Shown here piece after piece: positions 1 to 8,442 of a stretch of 48,900 nucleotides of DNA. A program made the position numbers and the translations under genes. Source of the DNA: Chloroherpetonaceae bacterium (GTDB lineage Bacteria > Bacteroidota > Chlorobiia > Chlorobiales > Thermochlorobacteraceae); contig JANWWM010000016.1 in NCBI GenBank assembly GCA_025055975.1, forward strand, positions 142,159 to 191,058, written 5' to 3'. Below the pieces are notes generated by a model. The model was not told where the DNA came from. It did not search any database and worked only from the letters and a program-made list of their open reading frames with translations. The number at the start of each line of letters is the position of its first letter. The first letter of the stretch is position 1.

Positions 1-1222
1 CGCGGTAGGCTTGCGCGAGCGACATTCCGAGCAAGACTTTCATTCTGAACGAGGGTCGCGCCGATTTTTCCAAGGCGGACTTGAACACGTTGATTGCCGC
101 CGAATGCTCGTCGGTGGAGAGATAGGCAATGCCCAAGTTTTCCCACGCGGGCGAAAAGTCGGGCTTGAGCGCGGTCAGGCGTTTTAGATGCGGTATGGCG
201 GCGGCGTAGTTGCGCTCGCGCAGATAAATGACGCTCAAAAACCAGTAGGGTTGCCACTCGTTCGGAAATTCTTTTTGCAGGCGAAGCATTACGATTTCCG
301 TCGGCTTCGTCATCGCGGAGTCTTTTTCGGCGCGCTCGATGTAGAGATAGCCGATGTTGAGCTTGTCTTCTTTTGAGAAGGCGGGATTGACGAAAAGATT
401 TTCGACCGTCGCTTCGAAGCTCGCCCAATCTTTTTTCTTGGCGTAGATCTCGCAGAAGGCGACGAGGGCGCGCAAATCGTTGGGATTGCGCTCGAGCAAA
501 TCGTGGTAGGCGCGCAGCGCGTCGTCGTAGCGACCCAACTTGATGTGCAATTCGCCGAGCATCTGATAGAGATCGAGATTTTCGGGGTCGGAGACGATCA
601 TTTCAATCAACGTCAAAACCGCTTCGTCGTCCATTTTGAGTTGCATTTGCAGAAGCAGTTTTTTGTAGAGCACGTCGATGTCCAACCCAACCAATCCCAA
701 CAAGCGCGAGTAGGTGTTGAGAGCTTCGCGGGGCTTTCCGCCCGCGACTTGCGCGGCGGCGAGCTGATAGAGCGCGGCGGAGCTTTGCGGATCTTTGAGC
801 GAGAACTGCTCGAACTGCTCGGCGGCGCGGTCGTAGTCTTGAACGTCGAAGTAAAGATTGCCCAACAGTTCGTTATACCACTTGTTCGAGGAATCGAGCT
901 CGACGGCTTTTTTGGCGTAGTAGAGCGCGGATTCGGATTTGCGCAAGGCGCGATAGGATTTGGCTATCGAGAAATAAATCGCCGCTTCGTTGGGCAGAAG
1001 TTTGAGCGCGTCTTGAAATTCCAAAATCGCTTGCGCGTGTTGTTCTTTGAGAGCCAAAAGCTCGCCCGAAACGAGCAAGTTCTTGGCGCGTTGCTTGGCT
1101 ATCTCGGAAACTTCGGCGCGTATCGAGGACGGGGCGTTCATCGGCTCCGACGAGCGACAACCAACGAGCGAGACAAACGCAAACGCCAGCAGAGGCAGAT
1201 ATCGAAACGAAAACAATCGCAT
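1..1222 (-). CDS. TPR-repeat lipoprotein, C-terminus outside the window
   Basis: The reading frame is open from an ATG at 1222 to the window edge, giving 407 visible residues and no stop. The N-terminus is a short basic/hydrophobic signal peptide ending in a lipobox (LVGC, Cys near residue 21), so the protein is probably lipid-anchored and faces the periplasm. The rest is helical repeat with TPR spacing: Ala, Leu and Tyr at regular positions and recurring phrases such as ALYYAKKAVELDSSN and AALYQLAAAQVAGG. TPR proteins act as protein-binding scaffolds; no catalytic domain is visible. It is transcribed away from the small gene at 1315-1611, which lies on the same strand upstream. A second large TPR protein sits at the opposite end of the window. 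The specific role is unknown. Confidence 0.85.
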   Translation of the reverse strand, partial: MRLFSFRYLPLLAFAFVSLVGCRSSEPMNAPSSIRAEVSEIAKQRAKNLLVSGELLALKEQHAQAILEFQDALKLLPNEAAIYFSIAKSYRALRKSESALYYAKKAVELDSSNKWYNELLGNLYFDVQDYDRAAEQFEQFSLKDPQSSAALYQLAAAQVAGGKPREALNTYSRLLGLVGLDIDVLYKKLLLQMQLKMDDEAVLTLIEMIVSDPENLDLYQMLGELHIKLGRYDDALRAYHDLLERNPNDLRALVAFCEIYAKKKDWASFEATVENLFVNPAFSKEDKLNIGYLYIERAEKDSAMTKPTEIVMLRLQKEFPNEWQPYWFLSVIYLRERNYAAAIPHLKRLTALKPDFSPAWENLGIAYLSTDEHSAAINVFKSALEKSARPSFRMKVLLGMSLAQAYR

Positions 1223-1314
1223 ATCACGAACGTCGTTGCGAGTTGATAGAAGGAAAACGCTTGACGAGAGAAGTTAAAACACTTTCCCGACAATAAAAAT
1301 GAACGTCGCCAAAT

Positions 1315-1611
1315 TCAAAAGTCGATGTCAAGCCCTTCGGCGACGGCGCACATTCGGCAGATGTTTCGTCCCTCGTGGCGAGCGAACCACCCCTTCAAAG
1401 CGTTATACCACAGGTCGCAATCGTCGTTCTGGCATTTTTGAAATCCGATAAGCTCGGCGAATTCGAGAACCTGCTCGTCTGTGGGTCCTTCGGCGAGGGC
1501 TTCTCCCGAAAGTTCGCATTCTTCAATCAAGGCGGCTTTCAACACGCCCCACGACGCGACGGTCTTAAAGAGTTGCAGTCGCTCCAAAGCCGTATATTTA
1601 TTTGGAATCAT
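1315..1611 (-). CDS. Small Cys-pair protein of unknown function
   Basis: This is a 98-residue protein from the ATG at 1611. A longer reading back to 1725 would run antisense to the start of the next gene, so I reject it. The N-terminal half is acidic and helical. The C-terminal third has four cysteines arranged as C-x4-C and C-x2-C, separated by about 20 residues that include WY and W. That arrangement suggests a small zinc-binding or redox site. I do not recognise the family. It is divergent from the phosphatidyltransferase gene, with only 25 bases between the two start codons, so they share a control region. No Shine-Dalgarno sequence is visible. Confidence 0.6.
   Translation of the reverse strand: MIPNKYTALERLQLFKTVASWGVLKAALIEECELSGEALAEGPTDEQVLEFAELIGFQKCQNDDCDLWYNALKGWFARHEGRNICRMCAVAEGLDIDF
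1573..1600 (+). promoter_or_regulatory. Possible promoter for the phosphatidyltransferase gene
   Basis: TTG at 1573 is followed after 17 bases by TATATTTA, 44 bases before the ATG at 1637. This partly matches the TTTG / TAnnTTTG promoter of Bacteroidota-type sigma factors. It lies inside the start of the opposing gene, so it is a weak call. Confidence 0.3.
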
Positions 1612-1636
1612 CGGTGAATTCGTTTGAAGTTTTGCG

Positions 1637-2254
1637 ATGCTGCGCGACGAAAACCTTAACCAAGCGGACGCGACCAAGCGTTCAATTCGGAGCGTTTCGA
1701 GCGAAAAAATTTTCACGCTCTCCAACGCCCTCTCTCTGCTTCGCGTCGCGCTGGTCGCGCCATTCGTCTTTTTTTACGAGCGCGACGAAAGGCTCGTCGC
1801 CTTCGGCATTTTTCTCGTTGCGATTTCGACGGATTGGTTCGATGGCAGAGTGGCGCGATGGACGAACACGGTGTCGGATTTGGGGAAAGTTTTGGATCCG
1901 TTGGCGGACAAACTCGCGGCGGCGCTCGTCGGATTGTATCTGTTGCAACGGGGCGAATTGCCGCTTTGGTTCGTTCTGCTCGTCGTAACGCGCGACGTCG
2001 TCATCTTCGCGGGCGGCATCTACGCCAAGCGCAAAAAACACGTCATCACGACCTCTTTGCCCACGGGCAAGTGGGCGGTCGGCTTCTTGGCGGGCGCGAT
2101 TGGCGGCGTGATTTTTCCGTTTCAATCCGACGAGTTGAAAGCGGCGGTCGCCGCAACGATTTATGTCGCCAGCGCGTTGTTCGTTTTGTCGTTTTTGCAA
2201 TACGCGAAGCGGTTTTTCGATCTTCTTCAAGACAAACCCGTCGAGAGCCTCTAA
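1637..2254 (+). CDS. CDP-alcohol phosphatidyltransferase family membrane enzyme
   Basis: The protein has 205 residues and several hydrophobic segments. It carries the complete signature of the CDP-alcohol phosphatidyltransferase family: D66-x2-D69-G70-x2-A73-R74-x8-G83-x3-D87-x3-D91. These aspartates bind the divalent metals and the CDP moiety. Family members transfer a phosphatidyl group from CDP-diacylglycerol to an alcohol in the inner membrane. PgsA (phosphatidylglycerophosphate synthase) is the most likely specific identity for a protein of this length, but PgsA, cardiolipin-synthase-type and inositol-type members cannot be separated by eye. The first 25 residues are hydrophilic and precede the first membrane helix. 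metF follows after 29 bases, so the two may be cotranscribed. Confidence 0.85.
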   Translation: MLRDENLNQADATKRSIRSVSSEKIFTLSNALSLLRVALVAPFVFFYERDERLVAFGIFLVAISTDWFDGRVARWTNTVSDLGKVLDPLADKLAAALVGLYLLQRGELPLWFVLLVVTRDVVIFAGGIYAKRKKHVITTSLPTGKWAVGFLAGAIGGVIFPFQSDELKAAVAATIYVASALFVLSFLQYAKRFFDLLQDKPVESL

Positions 2255-2283
2255 CGATTTTCGTCAATCAACCTCGTTCAACG

Positions 2284-3174
2284 ATGCTCGTCAAAGATTT
2301 ATTGGCGCGACAGAGACCGACGTTCAGTTTCGAATTTTTCCCGCCCAAGCAAGAAGCGGATTGGGAAAAACTCTTTCAGACCATCAAAGATTTGATGCCG
2401 CTCAAACCTTCGCACGTGAGCGTTACTTACGGCGCGGGCGGCACGACGCGCGAGCGCACGCACAACCTTGTCGTGAGAATCCAAAAAGAAACGGACTTGA
2501 CCGTCGTGTCGCATCTGACGACTGTCGGCTCGAGCCGCGAGGAAATCTACGAGATTCTAAAACGCTACGACGAAAACGGCGTGCAAAACATTCTTGCTCT
2601 GCGCGGCGATCCGCCCAAAAACGTTCCCAATTGGAACCCCTTGCATCAAGACTTCAAATACGCCGCCGAACTCGTCGCCTTCATTCGAGAGCGTTTTCCG
2701 AAGATGTGCGTGGGCGTGGCGGGCTTTCCCGAAGGTCATCCGCAAACGCCGAATCGGTTGAAAGAAATCGAATACCTGAAAATGAAGGTCGACGCGGGCG
2801 CGGACTACATCGTCACGCAACTCTTCTTCGACAATCACGAGTTCTACGATTTCGTCGAGCGATGCGAATTGGCGGGCATCACGGTTCCCATCATCGCGGG
2901 CATTATGCCCATCACGAGTCGGAGCGGGATGCATCGCATGGCGGAACTTTCGCCCTGCACGCGCTTCCCCGCTCGGCTTTTGAAGTCGATTTATCGCGTC
3001 AGAACCGACGAGGACGTCGAGAAGGTGGGCGTGCATTGGGCGACGGAACAAGTGAGCGATTTGATCAGCAACGGCGCGAGAGGCATTCATTTCTACACGC
3101 TCAATCATTCGCGAGCGACGCTCAAAATTTACGAGTCGCTCGGCGTGCAAGACTCGGTTCAATTGCAATCCTAA
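2284..3174 (+). CDS. metF: 5,10-methylenetetrahydrofolate reductase
   Basis: The protein has 296 residues, the normal size for bacterial MetF. This FAD-dependent TIM-barrel enzyme reduces 5,10-methylene-THF to 5-methyl-THF for methionine synthesis. Recognisable elements are the N-terminal SFEFFPPK (residues 15-22, with the family's catalytic Glu at 17), VTYGAGG, LALRGDPP, GVAGFPEGHP, QLFFDN and the C-terminal GIHFYTLN. I chose the ATG at 2284 because a longer in-frame reading upstream is only a shadow of the preceding gene. It is followed at once by a bidirectional hairpin terminator, so the transcript probably ends here. Confidence 0.96.
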   Translation: MLVKDLLARQRPTFSFEFFPPKQEADWEKLFQTIKDLMPLKPSHVSVTYGAGGTTRERTHNLVVRIQKETDLTVVSHLTTVGSSREEIYEILKRYDENGVQNILALRGDPPKNVPNWNPLHQDFKYAAELVAFIRERFPKMCVGVAGFPEGHPQTPNRLKEIEYLKMKVDAGADYIVTQLFFDNHEFYDFVERCELAGITVPIIAGIMPITSRSGMHRMAELSPCTRFPARLLKSIYRVRTDEDVEKVGVHWATEQVSDLISNGARGIHFYTLNHSRATLKIYESLGVQDSVQLQS

Positions 3175-3177
3175 AAC

Positions 3178-3206
3178 AAAAAAGCCTCGCTTTGCGGCGA
3201 GGCTTT
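3178..3206. terminator. Hairpin terminator between convergent genes
   Basis: A perfect 10-bp stem (3181-3190 paired with 3197-3206, arms AAAGCCTCGC / GCGAGGCTTT) surrounds a 6-base loop. A-rich sequence lies on the left and T's end the right arm. It sits between metF (+) and the membrane protein gene (-) and can serve both strands. Confidence 0.8.
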
Positions 3207-3223
3207 CGAAGCCGAGCGAGGAT

Positions 3224-4078
3224 TCATTGACGAATCGACTTAATCGCGCTGCCTGCGTCGCCCAAGAATTTGGACACCCAATTGACGAGTTTGCCTTCAG
3301 TGGCGATTTTCCTTGCCACGTCGCCCGATTGAACGAGCGCAAAGTAGGGCAAGCCAATCGTCGCCAAAATGGGCGCGCCGATGAGCATGGCGATGTATTG
3401 CACGAGGCGATCGCGGTGCGTCAGGTCGCTGATGAGAGCCGTTACGCGATACGTGCCCATCAGCGGCAGGAACGGGGTCATCAGCACATTGGTAACGGCT
3501 TTCGTCGCGCCGTCGGCGAAGCCATTGACAGGGTATTTCTTTTCTTCTTCCGACATGCCCGCGCTGAGCACTTGCGGAATTTTGTCCGCCATTTCCAAGA
3601 ACGCTTTGTCCAAACCTTCTTCGCGGATTCTCGCCGACGTGTAGTTGGCGGCTTCATACAAGCCAATGAACACGTTGAACGGCGCGGTGAGAATGAGCGA
3701 GAGAATGCCCGCCATCCATTTTTGCGATTCGTCGCCCTTGACCATATCCGCCCCAATCTTGAAGCCCCTGTAAATGCCGAGAATCGGGATGTAGGGCCAG
3801 CTGGTGCTGAGCACGATCCACGCCGTCAGCCAGTCGTTCATTCGACGTTGCTCGTCGTTATCGATGTGTTCCCATTTCAAGTCGCCTTTGATGTAATCGC
3901 CAAACATTTCAAAGACGTTCTTGCCCGTGTCTTTCAAATTCACGCGCATTCCGAGCGATTCGGTTACTTCGGGCAGGAACTCGATCGTGTGCGGAAGCGT
4001 GTAGTGATAAACGAGCGCGGTCGGCAGCAAGCGAATCGCGTCGCCTGCGGTGGGCGCCATTGCGGTTGATTCTGGCAT
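3224..4078 (-). CDS. Membrane protein of unknown family, about four hydrophobic segments
   Basis: The protein has 284 residues. The start at 4078 is supported by a strong GAGGAG Shine-Dalgarno (4088-4093) nine bases upstream, which is rare in this window and suggests efficient translation. Hydrophobic stretches lie near residues 83-103, 121-141, 195-216 and 226-250. Several are amphipathic and rich in Pro and Gly. Between them are charged loops (for example around 143-190). There is no cleavable signal peptide. I do not recognise the family and see no catalytic motif. A long leader upstream of the ATG could be read in frame but is not needed. It converges on metF and is followed by the shared terminator. 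Confidence 0.8.
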   Translation of the reverse strand: MPESTAMAPTAGDAIRLLPTALVYHYTLPHTIEFLPEVTESLGMRVNLKDTGKNVFEMFGDYIKGDLKWEHIDNDEQRRMNDWLTAWIVLSTSWPYIPILGIYRGFKIGADMVKGDESQKWMAGILSLILTAPFNVFIGLYEAANYTSARIREEGLDKAFLEMADKIPQVLSAGMSEEEKKYPVNGFADGATKAVTNVLMTPFLPLMGTYRVTALISDLTHRDRLVQYIAMLIGAPILATIGLPYFALVQSGDVARKIATEGKLVNWVSKFLGDAGSAIKSIRQ

Positions 4079-4442
4079 AGTTTGATTCTCCTCTTGAATG
4101 TGGTTAGCGAAAAAACTGCGTTTTTTGAAACCAAGCCCGCTCTCCAACGCGCCCGCTTCTGCCGCAAACGCCGCAAAATTCGGGCGCAATCGTTTCATTT
4201 TTCGCAATCAATTTACGCCCGCGCCTTTCCAAAAACAAACTCTTTCTCCCAAGTCAAACGGCTGTAAGCGACGATATTTTCTTGCGATAGCGCGACGTCA
4301 AATCGTCCAAATCGTCCATTCGCAAGTTCGGAAACGAGATGCTTTATCGGCACCGTCTTTCGCGTTACGCCAATTTTCTTGACGATTTCGAAAAGCCTAC
4401 TTTTGCTCGTTAGGCTTTCATCAATCAAACCGATTCCGACCG
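4079..4442. other. Intergenic region with a hairpin, no convincing gene
   Basis: This 364-base gap separates two divergent genes and must contain both promoters. A hairpin (AAAGCCTA at 4392-4399, TAGGCTTT at 4411-4418, 11-base loop) lies 25 bases before the Uma2 start. No T-run follows it, so it is not a standard terminator. A 99-codon minus-strand reading frame (4213-4512) overlaps the start of the Uma2 gene and matches nothing I know. Confidence 0.4.
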
Positions 4443-5024
4443 ATGAGCTCCGCAAGACAATCCGCCTATATTTTGCCCGAACACTACCTCGAGATGGAAT
4501 ATCACTCGCCATACAAGAACGAATACTACGATGGCGAAGTCAGAGCGATGGGCTATGCAAGCGACGCTCACGGCTTGATTGTCGTCAATGTGATTGACGT
4601 GATGCTTGACTGCTTTCGGAAAAAAGGTTGCCGAGTTTATCCGAGCGAGCGAATGGTATACATCGAAGCCTGCAACGCCTTCGTGTATCCCGATGTCGTG
4701 GTCGTCTGCGGCGAACCTCAATATAGAACCTTCATTGGCAAGATGCTAGCGACCACCAATCCCACGATTCTCGTTGAAGTTCTCTCCGAAAGCACGGCGA
4801 AAGACGACCGTGAGCGAAAGTTGCCTTGTTATCGGCAAATGCCCAGCGCGCGCCACATTCTTTTTGTTGAGAGCGAGCGCAAATTCGTTGAGCATCATCA
4901 GCGCGTCTCGCCGACGCAATGGCTCGTCTCCGAACTTTCCGCAAGCGACGCGCTCGCGCTTGACGACTGCGCTTTTCCAATTGAGAAATTTTACGACCAA
5001 ATCGAGTTTCGCAACAGCCTTTGA
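4443..5024 (+). CDS. Uma2-family putative endonuclease (DUF820)
   Basis: The protein has 193 residues, the normal length for Uma2. This family has the PD-(D/E)xK restriction-endonuclease fold and is often multicopy in cyanobacteria, Chloroflexota and other environmental bacteria. Key elements are NEYYDGEV near residue 26, YPDVVVVCGE with the expected catalytic Asp, and PTILVEVLSEST followed by DDRERK, which supplies the Glu and the downstream acidic/basic residues. The biological function of Uma2 proteins is not established; nuclease activity is inferred from the fold. A second Uma2 gene follows after 75 bases in the same direction, so the pair probably arose by duplication or transfer. Confidence 0.85.
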   Translation: MSSARQSAYILPEHYLEMEYHSPYKNEYYDGEVRAMGYASDAHGLIVVNVIDVMLDCFRKKGCRVYPSERMVYIEACNAFVYPDVVVVCGEPQYRTFIGKMLATTNPTILVEVLSESTAKDDRERKLPCYRQMPSARHILFVESERKFVEHHQRVSPTQWLVSELSASDALALDDCAFPIEKFYDQIEFRNSL

Positions 5025-5099
5025 AGCGAACCTTAAATGCGGCTTCAAGAAAGTTTTATCGCTATCTTCAAACGCTATTCAACCAAGTCCGCAACGAAG

Positions 5100-5765
5100 A
5101 TGGAAACGCTGACGATTTCGCAGTACGAATTGGAAAGGGGGAAGCCCGTGCCGCGCCTCAGACACAGCATTTTGCAAAAGCGCTTGATAAACAAATTCGC
5201 GCCGTTTGAAACGAATCTTGAAGTGCTGCCTGAAATTGACCTTGAACTTGGCGGCAAGCCTTTCGTGCCCGATGTGTGCGTCTATCCGAAGCAACAGGTC
5301 AGTTGGGTTGGCGAAGAAGGTCCGATGCGCGAGCCACCGCTTTTGGCAGTCGAGATTCTCTCGCAAAGTCAAACGATGGAGCAACTTTTTTCCAGAGCCC
5401 AAGCGTATTTGGACGCGGGGACAAGTTCGGTTTGGCTTGTCGTGCCGCCTGCGCAAACGGTCTTCGTCCTGAAGCCCAACGCCAAGCCCCAGCCTTTCAC
5501 GACAGGCATCATCAAAGATGAGCGCACGGGAATTGAACTGAATGTGGAGGATTTTCGAATGATTCAATCTTGCGTCGTGGAGCGCGTCAACGCGGAAATG
5601 CGAAACAAGTTTTATCTTTGGAAACGAAATCGCAGTCAATCCACGCCAACTACGGCAGATTCTAATGAGGGTTCTCGTTTCCTTTTTCAGCGACCAACAT
5701 TTTCTTCCCGTTCACCAAGGCATCAAGCATCTCGCGCCCGAAAAGCACATCGTTCTGCACCTTGA
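5100..5765 (+). CDS. Second Uma2-family putative endonuclease with atypical C-terminal tail
   Basis: The protein has 221 residues from the ATG at 5100. The core resembles Uma2: EIDLELGGKPFVPDVCVYP supplies the catalytic Asp, and PLLAVEILSQSQTMEQL supplies the Glu. It then has YLDAGTSSVWLVVP and the usual end-of-domain phrase GIELNVEDF. Uma2 proteins normally stop soon after that point, but this frame continues about 60 residues. The last third of the tail is antisense-like (Arg/Ser rich) and overlaps the next gene by 101 bases. In another frame a TAA overlaps the downstream ATG (5663-5667), which is how tightly packed operon genes usually meet. A frameshift near the end is therefore possible. 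It lies between another Uma2 gene and the CARF gene on one strand, suggesting a common transcript. Confidence 0.75.
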   Translation: METLTISQYELERGKPVPRLRHSILQKRLINKFAPFETNLEVLPEIDLELGGKPFVPDVCVYPKQQVSWVGEEGPMREPPLLAVEILSQSQTMEQLFSRAQAYLDAGTSSVWLVVPPAQTVFVLKPNAKPQPFTTGIIKDERTGIELNVEDFRMIQSCVVERVNAEMRNKFYLWKRNRSQSTPTTADSNEGSRFLFQRPTFSSRSPRHQASRARKAHRSAP

Positions 5766-6639
5766 AACGCCCATCAATCTCGCCAAGCGCTTTGGCGCGG
5801 AAGCGTCTTTTCAAACCGTTGCCAACGCAGAGGATTCCATCATAAATGCGTTGAACGAGATTTTCGCCGCGCACCAAAACGACGAACTTCATTTGAACCT
5901 TTCGGGCGGAACGGACTTGATGCAACTATGCGGGTTGCATTTCGCGCGACGAACCAATCTCAAAGCCTACCGTTTCGAGCCAAACGCCGTTACGCGCTTT
6001 GACGAAAACGGCGTCGCAAAATCCGACCTGCCTTCGTTTTTCACGATCGAGGAATACATCAAGCTTCACGGGTTCAGAATCATCAAAAACTCCGAAGAGC
6101 TGGCGACGGCGCAAAAACTGATGGGCGCGCTCAGCGGCTATCTGACGGCGACGCACATTCAAAAGCTCAACAGCGCGGCGGACAAAGAGTTTTTGGTCAG
6201 AATGCCTGGTCGCTTGGAGATTCAAATCGACGCGCCCGAAGGCGCGGAACGCAAAGTTGCGATTAAAACGTCGGGGTTTCAGAAGCTCGTTTCCGCCGAG
6301 TCGCTCGTGGAAATTTTTATGTATCAGCAACTTCAACCCAAATACAAGGGAGCGATTCAACTTGCGCTTCGCATCGTGCGCGAAGGCGGCAGTCCGCGCG
6401 ACATCGACCTTGCGTTTCTCAAAGACGGATTGCTGCACATCATCGTCTCTCGCGGCAACCCGAACATCCGAGGCGGCATCTTCGAGCAGCTTTTCGCCAT
6501 TCACCAACGCTTTGAGGGCCTGACGGCGAAAATTCACTTCTTGATGAAAGAAAGTTCCGCCACCAACCCCAACAATCTCAAACGCGCCAAACTCTTCGGC
6601 ATCGAGCTTGTCTCAATCGACCAAATCGGCTCTTTGTAG
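5665..6639 (+). CDS. Card1/DUF1887-like CARF protein with degenerate nuclease site
   Basis: The protein has 324 residues. The N-terminal half looks like a CARF (Rossmann) ligand-sensing domain: a LVSFFSDQHFLPV strand-helix, then ELHLNLSGGTDLM (residues 74-86), whose SGGT corresponds to the (T/S)GGT ligand-binding loop of Card1/Can2/Csm6-type proteins. FTIEEYIKLHG (126-136) then matches the end of the CARF domain. The C-terminal half resembles the Card1 PD-(D/E)xK domain: GSPRDIDLAFLKDGLLHIIVSR (key positions 243-263). Asp248 is present, but the following ExK is replaced by V261-S-R263, so cleavage activity is probably lost. Card1 proteins are activated by cyclic oligoadenylates from type III CRISPR systems. 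No CRISPR array or cas gene is in the window. It follows two Uma2 genes. The family assignment rests on motif order, not a search. Confidence 0.65.
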   Translation: MRVLVSFFSDQHFLPVHQGIKHLAPEKHIVLHLETPINLAKRFGAEASFQTVANAEDSIINALNEIFAAHQNDELHLNLSGGTDLMQLCGLHFARRTNLKAYRFEPNAVTRFDENGVAKSDLPSFFTIEEYIKLHGFRIIKNSEELATAQKLMGALSGYLTATHIQKLNSAADKEFLVRMPGRLEIQIDAPEGAERKVAIKTSGFQKLVSAESLVEIFMYQQLQPKYKGAIQLALRIVREGGSPRDIDLAFLKDGLLHIIVSRGNPNIRGGIFEQLFAIHQRFEGLTAKIHFLMKESSATNPNNLKRAKLFGIELVSIDQIGSL

Positions 6640-6726
6640 CGTTTTTTCGCTTGTTTGTAGAGCGCGATTTGTTTATGTTTAGTCGTCTTTCAGCAATCGC
6701 TTTTAACCGCCTAAACTTTCGGTAGT

Positions 6727-8442
6727 ATGACGAAAGCGGATTCATCTCTTCAGTCGGGCGTTCTCCCGAATCTTCGCTACGACTTGCCTGCCAGTTTGGT
6801 CGTTTTCTTCGTTGCGATTCCGCTATGCTTGGGCATCGCGCTTGCTTCAAACGCGCCGCTCTTTTCGGGACTTGTAGCGGGGGTCGTGGGCGGCATCGTC
6901 GTCGGCATTTTATCGGGTTCTCAACTTAGCGTTACGGGACCTGCGGCGGGACTCACCGTCATTGTGGCGACATCCATCGAGAAACTCGGCTCGTTTGAGG
7001 TCTTTTTGCTCGCCGTCGTTTTGGCGGGCATCCTTCAACTCGTTCTCGGATATCTTCGGGCGGGCATCATCGGCAATTACTTTCCCAATAGCGTCATCAC
7101 GGGAATGCTCACGGCGATTGGCATCGTCATCATTCTCAAACAGATTCCGCATGCGGTTGGGTGGGACAAGGATTACGAAGGCAACATCAGTTTTCTAAGC
7201 GAAGACGGAAACACTTTCACGACGCTGTTTCATGCCGCAAAAGCCGTCGAGCCCGTGGCGATTCTCATCGCCATCGTTTCCATCGCTCTGCTTGCGTTTT
7301 GGGAAACGCCCCGAATAAAAAAGCACAAGGTTCTCAAACTCGTGCCTGCGCCGCTGTTGGCGGTGATTTTGGGCGTTCTCATCAACGAACTCTTCAAGCT
7401 TTACGCGCCCGAACTGGCGCTCAAAGGCGACGATGGTCATCTCGTCAAGCTTCCTGACGTTCCGATTGACGAACTGCCGAGCCATCTCATCTTGCCTGAC
7501 TTTTCGGCATTGGCAAGAAAAGATGTTTACATCGTCGCCGTCACGCTCGCCCTCGTCGCAAGTTTGGAGACGCTTCTTACGGTTGAAGCGGTCGACAAGC
7601 TAGACCCGTTCAAGCGCATTTCGGACATGCATCGGGAACTCAAAGCGCAAGGCGTTGGGAACATCATTTCGGGTTTGCTCGGCGGCTTGCCGATGACGGC
7701 GGTCATCGTGCGCTCGTCGGCAAACGTGTATGCGGACGCCAGAACGCGCGTTTCCACCATCTCGCACGGCGTTCTCCTGCTCTTCTCGGTTCTGTTCATT
7801 CCCGAAATTTTGAATCTGATTCCGTTGGCGAGCTTGGCGTGCATCTTGATTATGGTTGGCTACAAGTTGGCGCACTATTCGCTCTTCGTCAGAATGTATG
7901 AGGCGGGGCGGGACGTGTTTTTGCCGTTCATCGTTACGGTCGTCGCCGTCATTTTCACGGATTTGCTCATTGGGATCGCGATTGGCTCGCTCGTGGGCTT
8001 GTTCTTCGTCTTGCGCGCCAATCATCACTCGGCGACGATTCTCGTCAGCGAAGGCAATATGTATCTCTTGAAGTTCAACAAGGATATGTCCTTCGTGAAC
8101 AAAGCCGAACTCAAAGACGCGCTTTCTCGCGTGCCCGACAACGTGCGCCTCTACATCGATGGCACGCGCTCGATGTTCATCGACCACGACATCTACGACA
8201 TCATCAACGATTTTCAATCTTCCGCCGCGCTGCGCGGCATCACGGTTGAACTGAAAAACTTTCACGGCAAGAAGTTGCCCATTTTCAACGTCTCGTCCAT
8301 CGCAACGCCCATAACCGCGCTTTCAACAAAGAAGGAGGATAACAATGAACGACCTACAAACGACCGTCGCCAATCCGACTCTGTCGCCCCCGTCCAACGA
8401 CACGGGAATGGACGGCTACAAGAAACTTCTGCTCGCCAATAA
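6727..8442 (+). CDS. SulP-family anion transporter with STAS domain
   Basis: The protein has 571 residues. The N-terminus [24 protein letters not shown], the first-repeat motif [15 protein letters not shown] and the second-repeat [17 protein letters not shown] are typical of SulP (SLC26-like) transporters. These inner-membrane proteins move sulfate, bicarbonate or other anions. About ten to twelve membrane segments run to residue ~440, followed by a cytoplasmic STAS-like domain. The last ~33 residues (polar, Arg/Asn rich) are encoded in the 98-base overlap with the carbonic anhydrase gene and are probably not structured. The direct overlap with carbonic anhydrase favours bicarbonate, as in BicA-type systems, though sulfate cannot be excluded. 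A TTG-N20-TATGTTTA promoter-like element lies at 6651-6681. Confidence 0.92.
   Translation: MTKADSSLQSGVLPNLRYDLPASLVVFFVAIPLCLGIALASNAPLFSGLVAGVVGGIVVGILSGSQLSVTGPAAGLTVIVATSIEKLGSFEVFLLAVVLAGILQLVLGYLRAGIIGNYFPNSVITGMLTAIGIVIILKQIPHAVGWDKDYEGNISFLSEDGNTFTTLFHAAKAVEPVAILIAIVSIALLAFWETPRIKKHKVLKLVPAPLLAVILGVLINELFKLYAPELALKGDDGHLVKLPDVPIDELPSHLILPDFSALARKDVYIVAVTLALVASLETLLTVEAVDKLDPFKRISDMHRELKAQGVGNIISGLLGGLPMTAVIVRSSANVYADARTRVSTISHGVLLLFSVLFIPEILNLIPLASLACILIMVGYKLAHYSLFVRMYEAGRDVFLPFIVTVVAVIFTDLLIGIAIGSLVGLFFVLRANHHSATILVSEGNMYLLKFNKDMSFVNKAELKDALSRVPDNVRLYIDGTRSMFIDHDIYDIINDFQSSAALRGITVELKNFHGKKLPIFNVSSIATPITALSTKKEDNNERPTNDRRQSDSVAPVQRHGNGRLQETSARQ
8333..8338 (+). promoter_or_regulatory. 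Strong Shine-Dalgarno that fixes the carbonic anhydrase start
   Basis: AGGAGG lies six bases before the ATG at 8345, inside the transporter coding region. Strong ribosome sites are uncommon here, so this supports the 98-base overlap as real and the upstream-most Met as the start. Confidence 0.75.

Noticed and set aside
503..1246. Long plus-strand reading frame of 247 codons
   Set aside because: It is antisense to the TPR lipoprotein gene, whose minus-strand frame gives a lipobox and TPR repeats. Shadow frames are common because of the G+C-rich third positions.
4213..4512. 99-codon minus-strand reading frame in the gap before the Uma2 gene
   Set aside because: It overlaps the Uma2 start and has no ribosome site or family match. 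The middle part looks slightly protein-like, so I left it as a note only.
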